Numbered from the stretch's first letter, positions 39,291 to 48,925 are shown. The stretch is 64,000 nt of DNA from Haloimpatiens sp. FM7315 (GCA_041861885.1 JBGVUE010000001.1:2468001-2532000), one strand, 5' to 3'. Notes: generated from the sequence alone by a model not told the origin. Made by a program: numbers and translations.

Positions 39291-39348
39291 ACAATTAAAA
39301 CACCGATATATCAAAGAATCTTTTGAATATATCAGTGTTTTAATTGTT
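39291..39348. terminator. Long inverted repeat (terminator-like)
   Basis: AATTAAAACAC, GATATAT and matching right-hand arms form a stem of about 24 bp with a small loop. No clear gene ends just before it on the plus strand. The rest of 38977-39411 shows nothing I can name. Confidence 0.5.
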
Positions 39349-39411
39349 AATATATGTCTTAACGTATAAAATCCACATTTAGAGGTTATTCCCCCTTTGT
39401 AAAGAAACAGG

Positions 39412-39552
39412 CTATTCCTTGGTTTTTGGAGGATTAACTAGACAGCAATATTTTATATAATCCGATACGGACATATTGAGAGCTGCTGCTTTTTCTTGTA
39501 GCAGCTCTTTTTCAGCCTGGGTTAATCTAACCTTTGCGTATGTGTCTTTCAT
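39412..39552 (-). CDS. Ribbon-helix-helix protein (MobC/antitoxin-like)
   Basis: 46 aa: YAKVRLTQAEKELLQEKAAA then LNMSVSDYIKYCCLVNPP, the RHH strand-helix-helix pattern of relaxosome accessory and antitoxin proteins. It lies 9 bp after the stop of the next gene upstream on the same strand. It is probably a mobile-element remnant. Confidence 0.65.
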   Translation of the reverse strand: MKDTYAKVRLTQAEKELLQEKAAALNMSVSDYIKYCCLVNPPKTKE

Positions 39553-39561
39553 TAGTACATC

Positions 39562-39780
39562 CTATGAAAATCTTAGTTGTACAGCCACTAGAAAATAGTT
39601 TCGGTATTCTGTAGCTACAGAGAAAAGTTCCAGTGGACTATAATCTTCATGCTCTCTATCTTCGCCACGCCAGTTATTGTACAGGTTAAAAGCTAACTTT
39701 GTAGCCTTGGTAGTTCCTCCTGCCTGCCAACCTTGGTTCAATCCATCAAGCCTTATGCAGTTTTCTTCAAAGTCGTACAA
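39562..39780 (-). CDS. Small conserved-looking protein of unknown function
   Basis: 72 aa from a TTG that follows AGAAGGA. Trp- and Gly-containing segments (LDGLNQGWQAGGTTKATKLA, LYNNWRGEDREHEDYSPLEL) suggest a real protein. I do not recognise the family. Its start overlaps the end of the upstream fragment, and the RHH gene follows, suggesting one small operon. Confidence 0.45.
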   Translation of the reverse strand: MYDFEENCIRLDGLNQGWQAGGTTKATKLAFNLYNNWRGEDREHEDYSPLELFSVATEYRNYFLVAVQLRFS

Positions 39781-39785
39781 GTCTT

Positions 39786-39979
39786 TTATGTTCCTTCTTG
39801 TTTTAATTTTAGTATTACTATATCTTTTTTATATTTTGTAATGCTGTAGTTATTGTATTTATTGTTTGAGTTAATTCTGTATCACTAGATTGGTTGTTAC
39901 CAAATGCTTGTATTGTTTTTACATTATTAATTAAAAACTCATTAGCTTTAGGAATGTAATCTACCTGTTTTTGTATAAA
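39786..39979 (-). pseudogene. Small coding fragment upstream of the unknown gene
   Basis: The minus strand reads QKQVDYIPKANEFLINNVKT and ends IVILKLKQEGT just before the next gene. The in-frame start is missing, and a nearby ATG is one base out of frame. It is likely a frame-disrupted small gene. Between 39980 and 40460 I see only a hairpin (40168-40203) and no gene. Confidence 0.35.
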
Positions 39980-40167
39980 TCATATTTTTCCTATCTTCCT
40001 TCCAACACCTAATCTCTCCCAATATAAATAAAGTCTTGAATGAAACCACCCAAAACCCTCCCTTTTTCTCCCGCTAACTCCTGCAAAAATGCTCCATAAA
40101 CTCATGCAAACCCGCTTATTTTGTCATTTTCCCTCTCCCTTAGCCCTAATTTCAGACAATATAAAAG

Positions 40168-40203
40168 CCCACATTAGAGAGCTGATTTTTACTCTAATGT
40201 GGG
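40168..40203. terminator. Terminator-like hairpin
   Basis: CCCACATTAGAG pairs with CTCTAATGTGGG around a 12-base loop. No T run follows. Confidence 0.5.
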
Positions 40204-40460
40204 GGTGACGTTCAAAATTTTATTTGTAGTTTCAAAACATTATTTATATATTCAAATTATTATTTATTGGTTACATAACTAACTGTTCCCTCAAAAAAGT
40301 TCTGACAAACCCTTTTTCTAAAACACCCATTTTTCAGTACATTAGAGTAGTTTTTAGAGGCATAAAATGAAAATAAAGTCCTGACAAATTTATATCCTTG
40401 TTGATTTATAATGAAAATTGGGTTCTCTCTTACTTTTGGTGAAAGACAATAAAAGAATCT

Positions 40461-40507
40461 CGGGTTTCCCCTGGGGTGTTTGCGAGGAAAATTTTCCGAG
40501 CTTGCTA
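40461..40507 (+). repeat. Dispersed palindromic element, copy C
   Basis: A nearly canonical copy. The preceding 60 bp (from about 40400) are almost identical to those before copy E (from 43084), so the repeated unit there is about 75 bp. Confidence 0.85.
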
Positions 40508-40570
40508 TTATCTTCCTTCAAAATTACAATTAAACGTTTTCAAAACATTTAATTGTAATTTTGTTTATAT

Positions 40571-41854
40571 TTATAAATAGTCACTTTCTTTTAATATTTT
40601 AAATTCTTTTTCAGTAATTCTTGTATACTCAATAGAACCAAGCTCTTTTGTTGACCTTCCCATATACCATCCAGACATTCTATTTATCTTGCTTGCTGGA
40701 TTCTTTGTATCCCAATTTAATACAGCTAATCCGTTTAAATTAATATTTCTACTCATTTCTATTGGATTGCTATACCAATAAATTAAACTTCCCGTATTTT
40801 CCCCTAAAGAAGATACTATAGTTTTATTACTTTTAAATAATAAAATATTATCTTTATCACACATCCATCCTTTAAAAACTAAATCTCCATCTATTTCATT
40901 AATTTCAACAACTCTAGGTATTTCATATCTTTGATCAATCTTATTATCATTATCATTATTTTTACTTTCACATTGATTAATATTATTTTCATTTTTTTCA
41001 GGCTGAGGTATAGAATAATATTTCCAATAACCTTTTATTGTCCTAAATCTTACCCAATTTTTAAGTTTTGCAGAAGTTAAAAACAAAAATATAGCCGTAA
41101 TAATTCCACCAACATTTGTAGCTGAATCCAAATTAGACCATCCAAAATAATCTTTTAGATACAACGCAGCAAAAATAGATATTACCATTAAAGCTTTTGT
41201 AATATATCCTAGTCCAGAATCCTTAACAGAATCATATATTATCTTGTCTTTTATAGAAGCTTTTTCTGAATTATCATAATCCAACTCACCTAATTTAAAC
41301 ATTCTAAACTCTGTTTGATTATCACTTTCATCTTCTAAATTTTCTTTTATTAATGATAATTGATATCTTTGACCTGCATTTTTCCTACACAATACTGCTG
41401 TTGTATCCTCGAAATCACCTTCTGATAATTTTTTTGCACCTATGGCTGTATCTTCTATTGGTATTGTCTTAATATTAGGATACAGCTCATTTATATTTTT
41501 TTCAGTTTGTTTTAATGCTTGGCTATGCGATACTATTAACTTTATATCATTATTATTAATATTTTCATTTTTCTTAAATAAGCAATGATGTATTGGTAAT
41601 ATTTCTGTGGCAACCAATTCCAAATACTCATTTTTAATTGCATTAAATGTTTCCTTAACTGTTCCACCTATACTATTTTTTATTGCAACTACACCATAAT
41701 CAATTTCTCTTCTTTTTAAGCAACCTATAACATTTCTAGAACTAATAAGTGGTACTAACTCCAAGTCGTTGATTTTTAGTTTTTTTGCTATTATCTTAGC
41801 TGCTTCCTCTGAATTACTTCCTTCCATTCCTTGGTATCCAATCTTAATAGTCAT
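40571..41854 (-). CDS. Prephenate-dehydratase-like domain fused to two membrane helices and a beta-rich domain
   Basis: 427 aa. Residues 1-195 follow the prephenate dehydratase pattern: YQGMEGSNSEEAA for the GxxGTFS loop, DYGVVAIKNSIGGTVKETF for the ENSxxG block, EILPIHHCLF, then SHSQALKQTEKNI and FRMFKLG. The canonical catalytic Thr/Glu positions look altered, so a ligand sensor is likelier than an enzyme. Two helices follow (about 217-262), then a beta-rich C-terminus opening with IKGYWKYY and ending RMSGWYMGRSTKELGSIEYT. This resembles 2TM/beta-barrel effectors such as Cap15 of CBASS. It is a single-gene unit between element copies C and D. Confidence 0.6.
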   Translation of the reverse strand: MTIKIGYQGMEGSNSEEAAKIIAKKLKINDLELVPLISSRNVIGCLKRREIDYGVVAIKNSIGGTVKETFNAIKNEYLELVATEILPIHHCLFKKNENINNNDIKLIVSHSQALKQTEKNINELYPNIKTIPIEDTAIGAKKLSEGDFEDTTAVLCRKNAGQRYQLSLIKENLEDESDNQTEFRMFKLGELDYDNSEKASIKDKIIYDSVKDSGLGYITKALMVISIFAALYLKDYFGWSNLDSATNVGGIITAIFLFLTSAKLKNWVRFRTIKGYWKYYSIPQPEKNENNINQCESKNNDNDNKIDQRYEIPRVVEINEIDGDLVFKGWMCDKDNILLFKSNKTIVSSLGENTGSLIYWYSNPIEMSRNINLNGLAVLNWDTKNPASKINRMSGWYMGRSTKELGSIEYTRITEKEFKILKESDYL

Positions 41855-42116
41855 ACCTATATCCCCAATCTATAAATTCTTGTTTACATTGTATCATTTT
41901 TTCTATTTTTAGAAAACTTGTCCATATAATTATATCACAATCTATTAAACTAATTCATTTACAGCACTAATTTAATTAATGTGAGCTTTCTACATATCTT
42001 GAGGAAAACAAATCATATTTTTTAATGTTTTTATTAAGGCCTTAGTATAATATTGCATGCACATTAAGCCAACACATTAAAATATAAATAAAAGGAAAAT
42101 AGGCAAAGAAAAAGTC

Positions 42117-42165
42117 CGGGTTTCCCCTTGGGTGTTTGCGAGGAAAATTTTTCCGAGCTTGCTAA
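42117..42165 (+). repeat. Dispersed palindromic element, copy D
   Basis: A canonical copy with CCCTTGGGT in place of CCCCTGGGGT. It lies upstream of the zinc-ribbon gene. Confidence 0.85.
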
Positions 42166-42234
42166 CAATTTTCTTGAATATATTTACATAGGTATTATAA
42201 TTGAATTATATGAAATAAAATGGGGGGATTGTAA

Positions 42235-42975
42235 ATGATATGTTCAAAATGTGGGAGTGAAAACTCTGATGAAAGTTTATTTTGTAATAGATGTGGTGCA
42301 AAATTAGTTGAAACAAATAATGCTGTTATTGATAAAGAGGAAGTAAAGCAAGATACTATTGAAGACAAAGAAAGTAATGCAGAAAAGAGCGAGTTAAATG
42401 TAAAAAATAAGAAAATTACTAAAAATAAAATTATATTAACCATGATTTCTATTTTAATAATAGCAGGTTGTTTTGTAGGGTATAAATATTATGATAATCA
42501 TAAAAAAACAGAAGAAGCAAAAAAATATCATGAAAAATATGAATTAACCTTTGCAAAAACAACTCTGGATATTTTAACTGAAACATGTGCTGCACAACTT
42601 ATGTGTAGCCAAATTTCAGACACATGGAGAAATGCTATTGACTCGTCATATAAAGATTTTAATACTGAAATCGCAAATCAACAAAAGCAATGGCAAGATA
42701 AAGGTGTGCTTAAAGAAAGAGAAACTGCAAAGAATAACATTGAAAAAAATATGAAAGAATTACGTAATCCGCCTAAAGATTATGAAGAAGCTTATAAATT
42801 ATTTGTAGATTTATACAGTATATACGGACAAGTTTATAGTCAAGCTATATCACCTCAAGGTTCAATAATTACATATAATCAAGATGTAAATCAAAAATCA
42901 AGTGAGTTTAGTCAAATTTATGATAAGATAAAGGTTTTAGAGCCTGACATTGAAACAAAAGCAAAGAAAAAATAA
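42235..42975 (+). CDS. Zinc-ribbon single-pass membrane protein
   Basis: 246 aa after GGGGGG. Zinc ribbon (CSKCGSE, CNRCGAK), an acidic linker, one membrane helix (IILTMISILIIAGCFVGY), then an all-helical exterior domain of about 150 residues. I do not recognise the exterior domain. It lies between element copies D and E. Confidence 0.75.
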   Translation: MICSKCGSENSDESLFCNRCGAKLVETNNAVIDKEEVKQDTIEDKESNAEKSELNVKNKKITKNKIILTMISILIIAGCFVGYKYYDNHKKTEEAKKYHEKYELTFAKTTLDILTETCAAQLMCSQISDTWRNAIDSSYKDFNTEIANQQKQWQDKGVLKERETAKNNIEKNMKELRNPPKDYEEAYKLFVDLYSIYGQVYSQAISPQGSIITYNQDVNQKSSEFSQIYDKIKVLEPDIETKAKKK

Positions 42976-42993
42976 TATAATAATAAATGTCTT

Positions 42994-43022
42994 AAGCTTA
43001 TACAAAGAAGTATAGGCTTTTT
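42994..43022 (+). terminator. Terminator of the zinc-ribbon gene
   Basis: AAGCTTATAC-AAAGAA-GTATAGGCTT followed by a T run. Confidence 0.8.
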
Positions 43023-43046
43023 CTATTTTTGGAAGGAGCTGATGTT

Positions 43047-43085
43047 ATGCACATAAATGAAAATCTAATATTACAATGCCTATGT
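43047..43085 (+). pseudogene. Gene start cut off by the repeat
   Basis: GGAAGGAG and an ATG at 43047 give 12 to 13 codons (MHINENLILQC) that stop exactly where the repeat shared with copy C begins. It looks like a truncated gene head. Confidence 0.35.
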
Positions 43086-43144
43086 TGATTTATAATGAAA
43101 ATTGGGTTCTCTTTTACTTTTGGTGAAAGACAATAAAAGAATCT

Positions 43145-43156
43145 CGGGTTTCCCCT
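43145..43156 (+). repeat. Dispersed palindromic element, copy E (5' half only)
   Basis: Only CGGGTTTCCCCT remains. The 60 bp before it repeat those before copy C. Between 43157 and 43508 I see hairpins but no gene. Confidence 0.75.
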
Positions 43157-43303
43157 CATAGAAAACAAGCCATTTGTTGGTTATTTACAAAAATCAATAC
43201 TTTTTACATGTATCTCGGTGTCTCACAGATACGTATAAAAAAGGGGGCATTAGATGTAAAGCATTTACATTAAAGCTTTAATGTATAGTATAATAGCCAT
43301 TTT

Positions 43304-43337
43304 AAAAAGATACACAATAACATTGTGTATCTTTTTT
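43304..43337. terminator. Terminator upstream of the RiPP locus
   Basis: AAAAAGATACACAA-TAACA-TTGTGTATCTTTTTT: a perfect 14-bp stem with A and T tracts on both sides. Confidence 0.85.
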
Positions 43338-43508
43338 GAATTTTGTTAAGCATTGATATAGTTTTTTATGTAATTTGTAACCTATTTTTACATCTATCAT
43401 GGATTCTACTCTATTAAAAACTATATTGAATTTTTTGTAAATAGTAGTATACTATATAAAAAGTGTTAAATAATGTATAAGGAAAAATTTGGATGAAAGG
43501 TTGATTAT

Positions 43509-43766
43509 ATGTATATAAAAAATAAAAACTTAGTAGAAAAAGATTTTGAAGATAAAAAATTGGTTTTAAATTTACAAGATGAACAAGTTTATGAACTAAA
43601 AGATGTTGAAATAGATATATGGAATGGAATTGATGAGCTTAAAGAATTTAATGAAATTTCAAATGTTATATGCAATAAGTATAGAGTAGATAAGGAATTA
43701 GTAAATAAAGATTTGAATGAATTCTTAAATCAGTTAATGGTTAATGAGTTGATAATTAAAGAATAA
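43509..43766 (+). CDS. PqqD-like leader-binding protein of the RiPP locus
   Basis: 85 aa. The strand pattern KLVLNLQDEQVYELKDVEID, then IWNGIDELKEFNEISNVIC and a helical C-terminus fit a stand-alone PqqD/RRE domain. It is the first gene of the locus, 45 bp before the first radical SAM gene. It presumably binds the precursor's leader for both enzymes. Confidence 0.7.
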   Translation: MYIKNKNLVEKDFEDKKLVLNLQDEQVYELKDVEIDIWNGIDELKEFNEISNVICNKYRVDKELVNKDLNEFLNQLMVNELIIKE

Positions 43767-43811
43767 GATCAATTTTAAATAAGTATAAATATTATATAGG
43801 TGGGTAAAGTG

Positions 43812-45181
43812 ATGGAATTTAAAAAAACTTTGTTATGGGATATTACTTCAGAATGTAATTTAAGATGTAAACATTGCTATAATGCAGAAAAATATTTTAA
43901 TGATAAAAAAATAAATATAATATATTAAATACAGAAGAATGTAAAAATGTAATAATTTCTATAAAACGTGAAAATTTTGATCATATACATTTATTAGGAG
44001 GAGAACCGTTATTTCGTAAAGATATATTTGAATTGATAGATTTTGCTAGACAACAAAATTTATATGTAACAATAAATACTAATGGTACTTTATTAAATAG
44101 TATGAATGTTAGAAGATTAATAAAGTCAGGGATAAATCAAATAACTATAAGTTTAGATGCGCCTGTAGAGACTTTAAATGATGAAATTAGAGGAAATGGT
44201 GTATTTAATAAAGTAATTAGCAATATAAAGATTTTAAATAGTATATTAAAAGAAACAGATCAAAATGTAATTGTTCAAATTGCAACTGTTATTACTGAAA
44301 AGAATGCTAAGTATGTAAAACAATTTCCTAAATTATTAAAACAATTAGATATTAAATATTTAAGTGTTTTATCTTTGTATAAATGTGGAAATGCTAATAA
44401 AAATAACAAAGAACTTTTTTATAGTATTAATACGGAAATACAAACTTTGAGAGAATTATTATGTAAATCAAAGTTTGTTTATCCTGAACTATATATACAA
44501 TTAGATTGTAAACCTATAGTTTCTTCGTATATTAATAGAATTTCTGGAGAAATTTATTGTCAAATAAATAAATCAAATTGTAGGGCAGGAGATAAAATTT
44601 GGTTATTAGAGCCTAACGGTGATTTATATCCATGTGGTTCTTGTAATTTATCTACAGCACAAGATGTAAAAGAGCGTAATATTCTTATGGGTAAAGCACT
44701 GAATATAAATAAAATCAAGTCTTTTGATGAAATATACAATTGTGATTTATATAAAAGTTTTTACAAATTAAAGTCTACATATATCCATAATAAATATGTA
44801 TGTTCTAAGTGTGAATTTAATGATATATGTACTGGTGAATGTCCTTTAATTTTGAAGCATAATTATGATATTTGTGATTTTATCATTAACGAAGAAGAGA
44901 AATATTATGACAGTTTAAAAGAGAAAACGTTTAAGGTATGTAATGATGTTTTATATGGAGTTTACGATGAAAATTTAATAGCATTTAATATTAAAAAAGG
45001 TATTAAGAAGAAAATGAATAGATGGAAGAAGTGTATATTTAGTAATATTGCACAAAATGATAATCTATCTATTAAAGAAATATATAATAGTTGCAATATA
45101 AATATAAAACCTACTGAAATACAATTCAGTAGATTTATACTTGATTTAAATGCAGAAAGTTATATACAAGAAATTATATAA
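43812..45181 (+). pseudogene. Radical SAM/SPASM peptide maturase 1, frame-disrupted
   Basis: The start is ATG 43812 after AGGTGGG. The SAM cluster motif CNLRCKHCYNAE is in the first frame, which stops after about 37 codons. A one-base change between about 43905 and 43927 joins it to the long frame (LGGEPLFRKDIFELI onward). SPASM cysteines are clear: CRAGDKIWLLEPNGDLYPCG, CSKCEFNDICTGECP and a later Cys. About 70 extra C-terminal residues are not part of SPASM. It would install a radical-based link in the 37-aa peptide. It is a paralogue of the second enzyme. Confidence 0.85.
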
Positions 45182-45273
45182 TTTTATAAAAAGTTTTTAT
45201 TAATGATTAAAAGTTTAGCTTTTTAAAAGCTTAACTTTTAATAAATAATTTTTTACAGAAGGGGGAAATTTAA

Positions 45274-45387
45274 ATGTATAAAAAACCTGAATTAAGAAAA
45301 GCAGTTGTATGTTCTGCACCAGGTGCACCAGGTGCAGCTGGTAGAAGTGGAATGGGTAATTGCAAAGTAACATATATAGAAAAATAA
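45274..45387 (+). CDS. RiPP precursor peptide, 37 aa with two cysteines
   Basis: It has a very strong site (AGAAGGGGG) before ATG 45274. The N-terminus MYKKPELRKAVV looks like a short leader. The rest, CSAPGAPGAAGRSGMGNC then KVTYIEK, is Gly/Ala/Pro-rich with Cys at 13 and 30. It lies between a radical SAM gene and the exporter. The size and context recall the CLI_3235-class clostridial bacteriocin precursors that pair with dedicated radical SAM enzymes; that link is from memory and unverified. Cys-to-carbon thioether links would be one possible product. Confidence 0.8.
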   Translation: MYKKPELRKAVVCSAPGAPGAAGRSGMGNCKVTYIEK

Positions 45388-45417
45388 GTTAATAGAAAGA
45401 AATATAGGGAGATAACT

Positions 45418-47169
45418 ATGGATAATAAATTTACTATGAAAAGTTTTTTTAAGATTTTGAAACTATGTAAAGAATTTTGGAAAAAATATATTTTGATTTC
45501 AATATGTTTAGTTATTACAAGTTTTTTATCTACATATCCTATCAAATATATAGAAAAAATTATAAATACCTGTACAAGCGTTGGAAATAACAAGATGGAT
45601 TTATTCATAAAGTTTGGAGTGATATATCTTATTCTTCAGATTTTGAATGTTTTATTTAGAGCTATATTTGAATATTTAAGTGCTGATTTAGAATCTAGTA
45701 TAGGGCATAAAATTAGGGTTATGTTGTTTTCTAGGCTTGAAAAAGTTCCGTTTAAATTTTACGAAAAAAACAATACTAGTGATTTGATTATGAGATTAGT
45801 ACAGGACAGTAATATAACCGTAGATGGTATACTGCAGCCAATAACTTTTATTATAAATAATATTCTTACATTTATCTTAGGATTTATTTATATGTTTTCC
45901 ATTGATAAAACTCTTACTTTAATTATGATTCCTATGGGACTTATAATCTCATTATTAACTCTAAAAACAGGTACTAAATTATGTACTTTATCAGAAAATG
46001 AGAGACAAGCTACTTCAGTTTTATGGAATAAATTTATTGAATGTATTAATGGAATAAAAGAGATCAAAACAAATTGCCAAGAAAAAAGGATATTAGATAT
46101 TATAACAAAACAAAGTAATAATACAAAAACAAACATTATGAATCTTAAAAAGTACACTATAAAAACTAGTAATATAAATAGTGCGTTTTTCATGACAATT
46201 ATTGCTATAATAATGATTTTAGGTGGATACAAAGTAACAATTGGAAAACTTTCTATAGGTGGTCTTTCTGCTATTATGATGTATAACGGACTTTTGGTTG
46301 ATCCTATGATAAATTTCTTTGATTTGTATCAAAGAATGCAAAGAGTATTTGTTAGTTGTGATAAGATTTTTTCAATATTAGAGTGTAAAGAAGAAGAAAA
46401 CAATTATAAGTATTCAAATGTAGAATTTGAAAATAAAATAGAAGTGAAAAATTTAAGTTTTAAATATGATTTGAGTTCAGATAGTAAATATAATTTGAAT
46501 AATGTTTCTTTAAAAATTAAAAAAGGAGATAAAATTGCATTAGTTGGATATAGCGGCTCCGGTAAAAGTACTTTATGTAAGTTATTGATGAAGTTTTATG
46601 ATAAGTTTGAAGGTATGATAACTATTGATAATATTGATTTAAAGGAAATGGATATAAATAATATAAGAAGTTTATTTGGAATAGTATTTCAAGATACTTT
46701 TCTATTCTCAGGAACGCTGAAAGAAAATCTAATATTTGGAAAACCAAATGCTTCTGATAAAGAGATTAAAAGGGCTTTAGAAATTTCAGGAGTGGATTTA
46801 TTTTCAAAAAGTTTACCTGATGGATTAGAAACTCTAGTTGGGGAAAATGGATTTAATTTATCTGGAGGAGAAAAACAAAGAATATCTATATGCAGAACGA
46901 TTTTACGGAATCCAGATATAATCATATTAGATGAAAGTACATCTGCTTTAGATGCCATAACAACTTCTACAGTAACCAAAAATCTAATAAATTTTTTCAA
47001 AGATAAAACGATTATTTTTACTGCTCATAAATTAACGAATATATCTAATATTTGTAATAAGATATATGTTTTTGATAAAGGCTTTTTAGTGGAGCAAGGG
47101 CAGCATAAAGAATTAATAGGTAAAGATTCATTATATAAACACTTATATAATGCACAGTTTATAAAGTAA
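45418..47169 (+). CDS. ABC exporter of the RiPP locus
   Basis: 583 aa, a type-I exporter half: six membrane helices to about residue 310, then an ATPase domain with Walker A (GYSGSGKST), Q-loop FGIVFQDTF, signature LSGGEKQRISICRT, Walker B IIILDEST and H-loop FTAHK. There is no N-terminal C39 peptidase, so leader removal must be done by another protein. It lies 30 bp after the precursor gene and is intact. Confidence 0.93.
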   Translation: MDNKFTMKSFFKILKLCKEFWKKYILISICLVITSFLSTYPIKYIEKIINTCTSVGNNKMDLFIKFGVIYLILQILNVLFRAIFEYLSADLESSIGHKIRVMLFSRLEKVPFKFYEKNNTSDLIMRLVQDSNITVDGILQPITFIINNILTFILGFIYMFSIDKTLTLIMIPMGLIISLLTLKTGTKLCTLSENERQATSVLWNKFIECINGIKEIKTNCQEKRILDIITKQSNNTKTNIMNLKKYTIKTSNINSAFFMTIIAIIMILGGYKVTIGKLSIGGLSAIMMYNGLLVDPMINFFDLYQRMQRVFVSCDKIFSILECKEEENNYKYSNVEFENKIEVKNLSFKYDLSSDSKYNLNNVSLKIKKGDKIALVGYSGSGKSTLCKLLMKFYDKFEGMITIDNIDLKEMDINNIRSLFGIVFQDTFLFSGTLKENLIFGKPNASDKEIKRALEISGVDLFSKSLPDGLETLVGENGFNLSGGEKQRISICRTILRNPDIIILDESTSALDAITTSTVTKNLINFFKDKTIIFTAHKLTNISNICNKIYVFDKGFLVEQGQHKELIGKDSLYKHLYNAQFIK

Positions 47170-47202
47170 ATAAATATTAATTAACAAAGGGGATGTAAAA
47201 TA

Positions 47203-48285
47203 ATGAAAATGGTTGTTTGGGATATTACTGATAAATGCAATCTAAGATGTAAACATTGTTATAATGCTGATATGTATTTTAACAATAAGGTTCAACAGTT
47301 AAAAGTAAATGATAAGATAAATATTGTAAAAAAATTAAGTAAATTAGGATTTAACTATTTAGATATCTTAGGAGGAGAACCTTTATGTTGTGAAAACTTA
47401 GATCTAATATTACATACAGCTAAGGAGAATAATATAGGTGTAGAAATCACAACAAATGGAACATTGTTAAATGAAAAAATGATAGATATTTTAATTAAAA
47501 ATAACGTTAAAAATGTTCATGTTAGCTTAGACGGTTCAACAAGAGCAATCAATGATGCTATCAGAGGAAAGGGATCATTTGATAAAGCTACTAGTAACTT
47601 AAAAAAATTAACTCAAATAATAAAAGAAAATAATAGTAATATGCTGACATCAATAAGTACTACTCTAACTAAGTTTAATATAAATGATTTAAAAAATATG
47701 CCCAAGTTAGCAAATGATTTAGGAGTAAATATATTAATATATACGGCTTTTGTAGAGAGTGGAAATGGAGATAGAAATTCTAATATATTTAAAGAAGATT
47801 ATAATAAAATACAAGATGCTATTGAAGAAATAGCAAAAGAGGAATTTAAAAAATATCCTAATATTACGTTTCAATTAGATATGAAACCTTATTTAACTAA
47901 TTATTTAAAAAGAAGGTATAATATAAAGAATTTAATATTTGTTAAATCATTTACCAAATGTAATGCTGGTGAAGATATTTGGTATGTAACAGCTGATGGT
48001 TATTTACATCCTTGTAATATACTTATAAATCAAAATGTTCCCCAAACTGTAAAAGACTTAATTCCAGTCCAATATGTTAATTTATTAGAATGTACAGATT
48101 TTGATGATATTGAAAGTAATAAATATTTTAGTTCTTTTATGAATTTAAAAAATGATGTATTAAATAAACAAGTAAAAAAAACATGTGCTAACTGTGAATT
48201 AATAAATGATTGTAATCCTTGTCCAATATTATATAAAGATAAATCTGTAATTGAAGAATGTGAATATAGGGGTAGTGCTCCATAG
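47203..48285 (+). CDS. Radical SAM/SPASM peptide maturase 2
   Basis: 360 aa. Radical SAM motif CNLRCKHCYNAD at the N-terminus, GGEPLCCENLDLI, and SPASM clusters CNAGEDIWYVTADGYLHPCN and CANCELINDCNPCP...EEC. It lacks the extra C-terminal part of maturase 1. Its last codon and stop (CCA TAG) overlap the inverted repeat of the IS4 element starting at 48281, so the original C-terminus may have been altered by the insertion. Confidence 0.9.
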   Translation: MKMVVWDITDKCNLRCKHCYNADMYFNNKVQQLKVNDKINIVKKLSKLGFNYLDILGGEPLCCENLDLILHTAKENNIGVEITTNGTLLNEKMIDILIKNNVKNVHVSLDGSTRAINDAIRGKGSFDKATSNLKKLTQIIKENNSNMLTSISTTLTKFNINDLKNMPKLANDLGVNILIYTAFVESGNGDRNSNIFKEDYNKIQDAIEEIAKEEFKKYPNITFQLDMKPYLTNYLKRRYNIKNLIFVKSFTKCNAGEDIWYVTADGYLHPCNILINQNVPQTVKDLIPVQYVNLLECTDFDDIESNKYFSSFMNLKNDVLNKQVKKTCANCELINDCNPCPILYKDKSVIEECEYRGSAP

Positions 48286-48523
48286 CCATCAAGCTAACAA
48301 GTACATTATTTACCAATTAGGTTTAATATCCATTTTAAATCTAATTGGTATTATTTTTAAACAATAATTATTATGTAAAATAATTAAGATATTTTCAAAT
48401 CATATTTTGACTAACTTTAATAAAATTTAGTAAATTTTATTACTAAATTTTGAAATTATACAATCTATATCCAGTATTAAATTGCCAAAATTTCTAATTC
48501 ACATGTGTTTAATTTTATATATT

Positions 48524-48925
48524 CTAATATTTCAGGTACAGTTTTTTGACTTTTTTCTTAGATTTTATTCCTAATTTTTTAATGGATCTCATTATCCGTT
48601 TAATTAATCTGGCAATTGCTAATTCTCTTCTAAAAATTTGCACTCGCAAAATAGAAAAATATTCTACTATTACATCGAAAGATTTTATTTCACTTATATG
48701 TTTGGAGCTTTCTTCATCAATAATTTTTTTGCTTGTAAATACAATACTTGAGGAAATTAATAAGGCGATGAGCCTTCCATACAAAAAACATTTAAATCTT
48801 TCAATCTTTGATTTTTTAACCTTATGTATTTTAAAAATTGATTTCCATATTTTAAACATCAGCTCTATCTGCCAACGCAGAGAATATAAGGCATGCACTT
48901 GTTCTGAACTAACGGTGTTTGTCAA
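48524..48925 (-). pseudogene. IS4 transposase, C-terminal part
   Basis: It contains the diagnostic YSLRWQIELMFKIWKS segment with the catalytic Glu of the IS4 family. It is separated from the N-terminal part by the IS3 insertion. Confidence 0.85.

Noticed and set aside
37414..43156. Integron-style gene cassettes bounded by attC sites
   Set aside because: Copies share orientation and flank single genes, but gene directions vary, no integrase is seen, and the core does not match attC; kept only as an option under the element finding.
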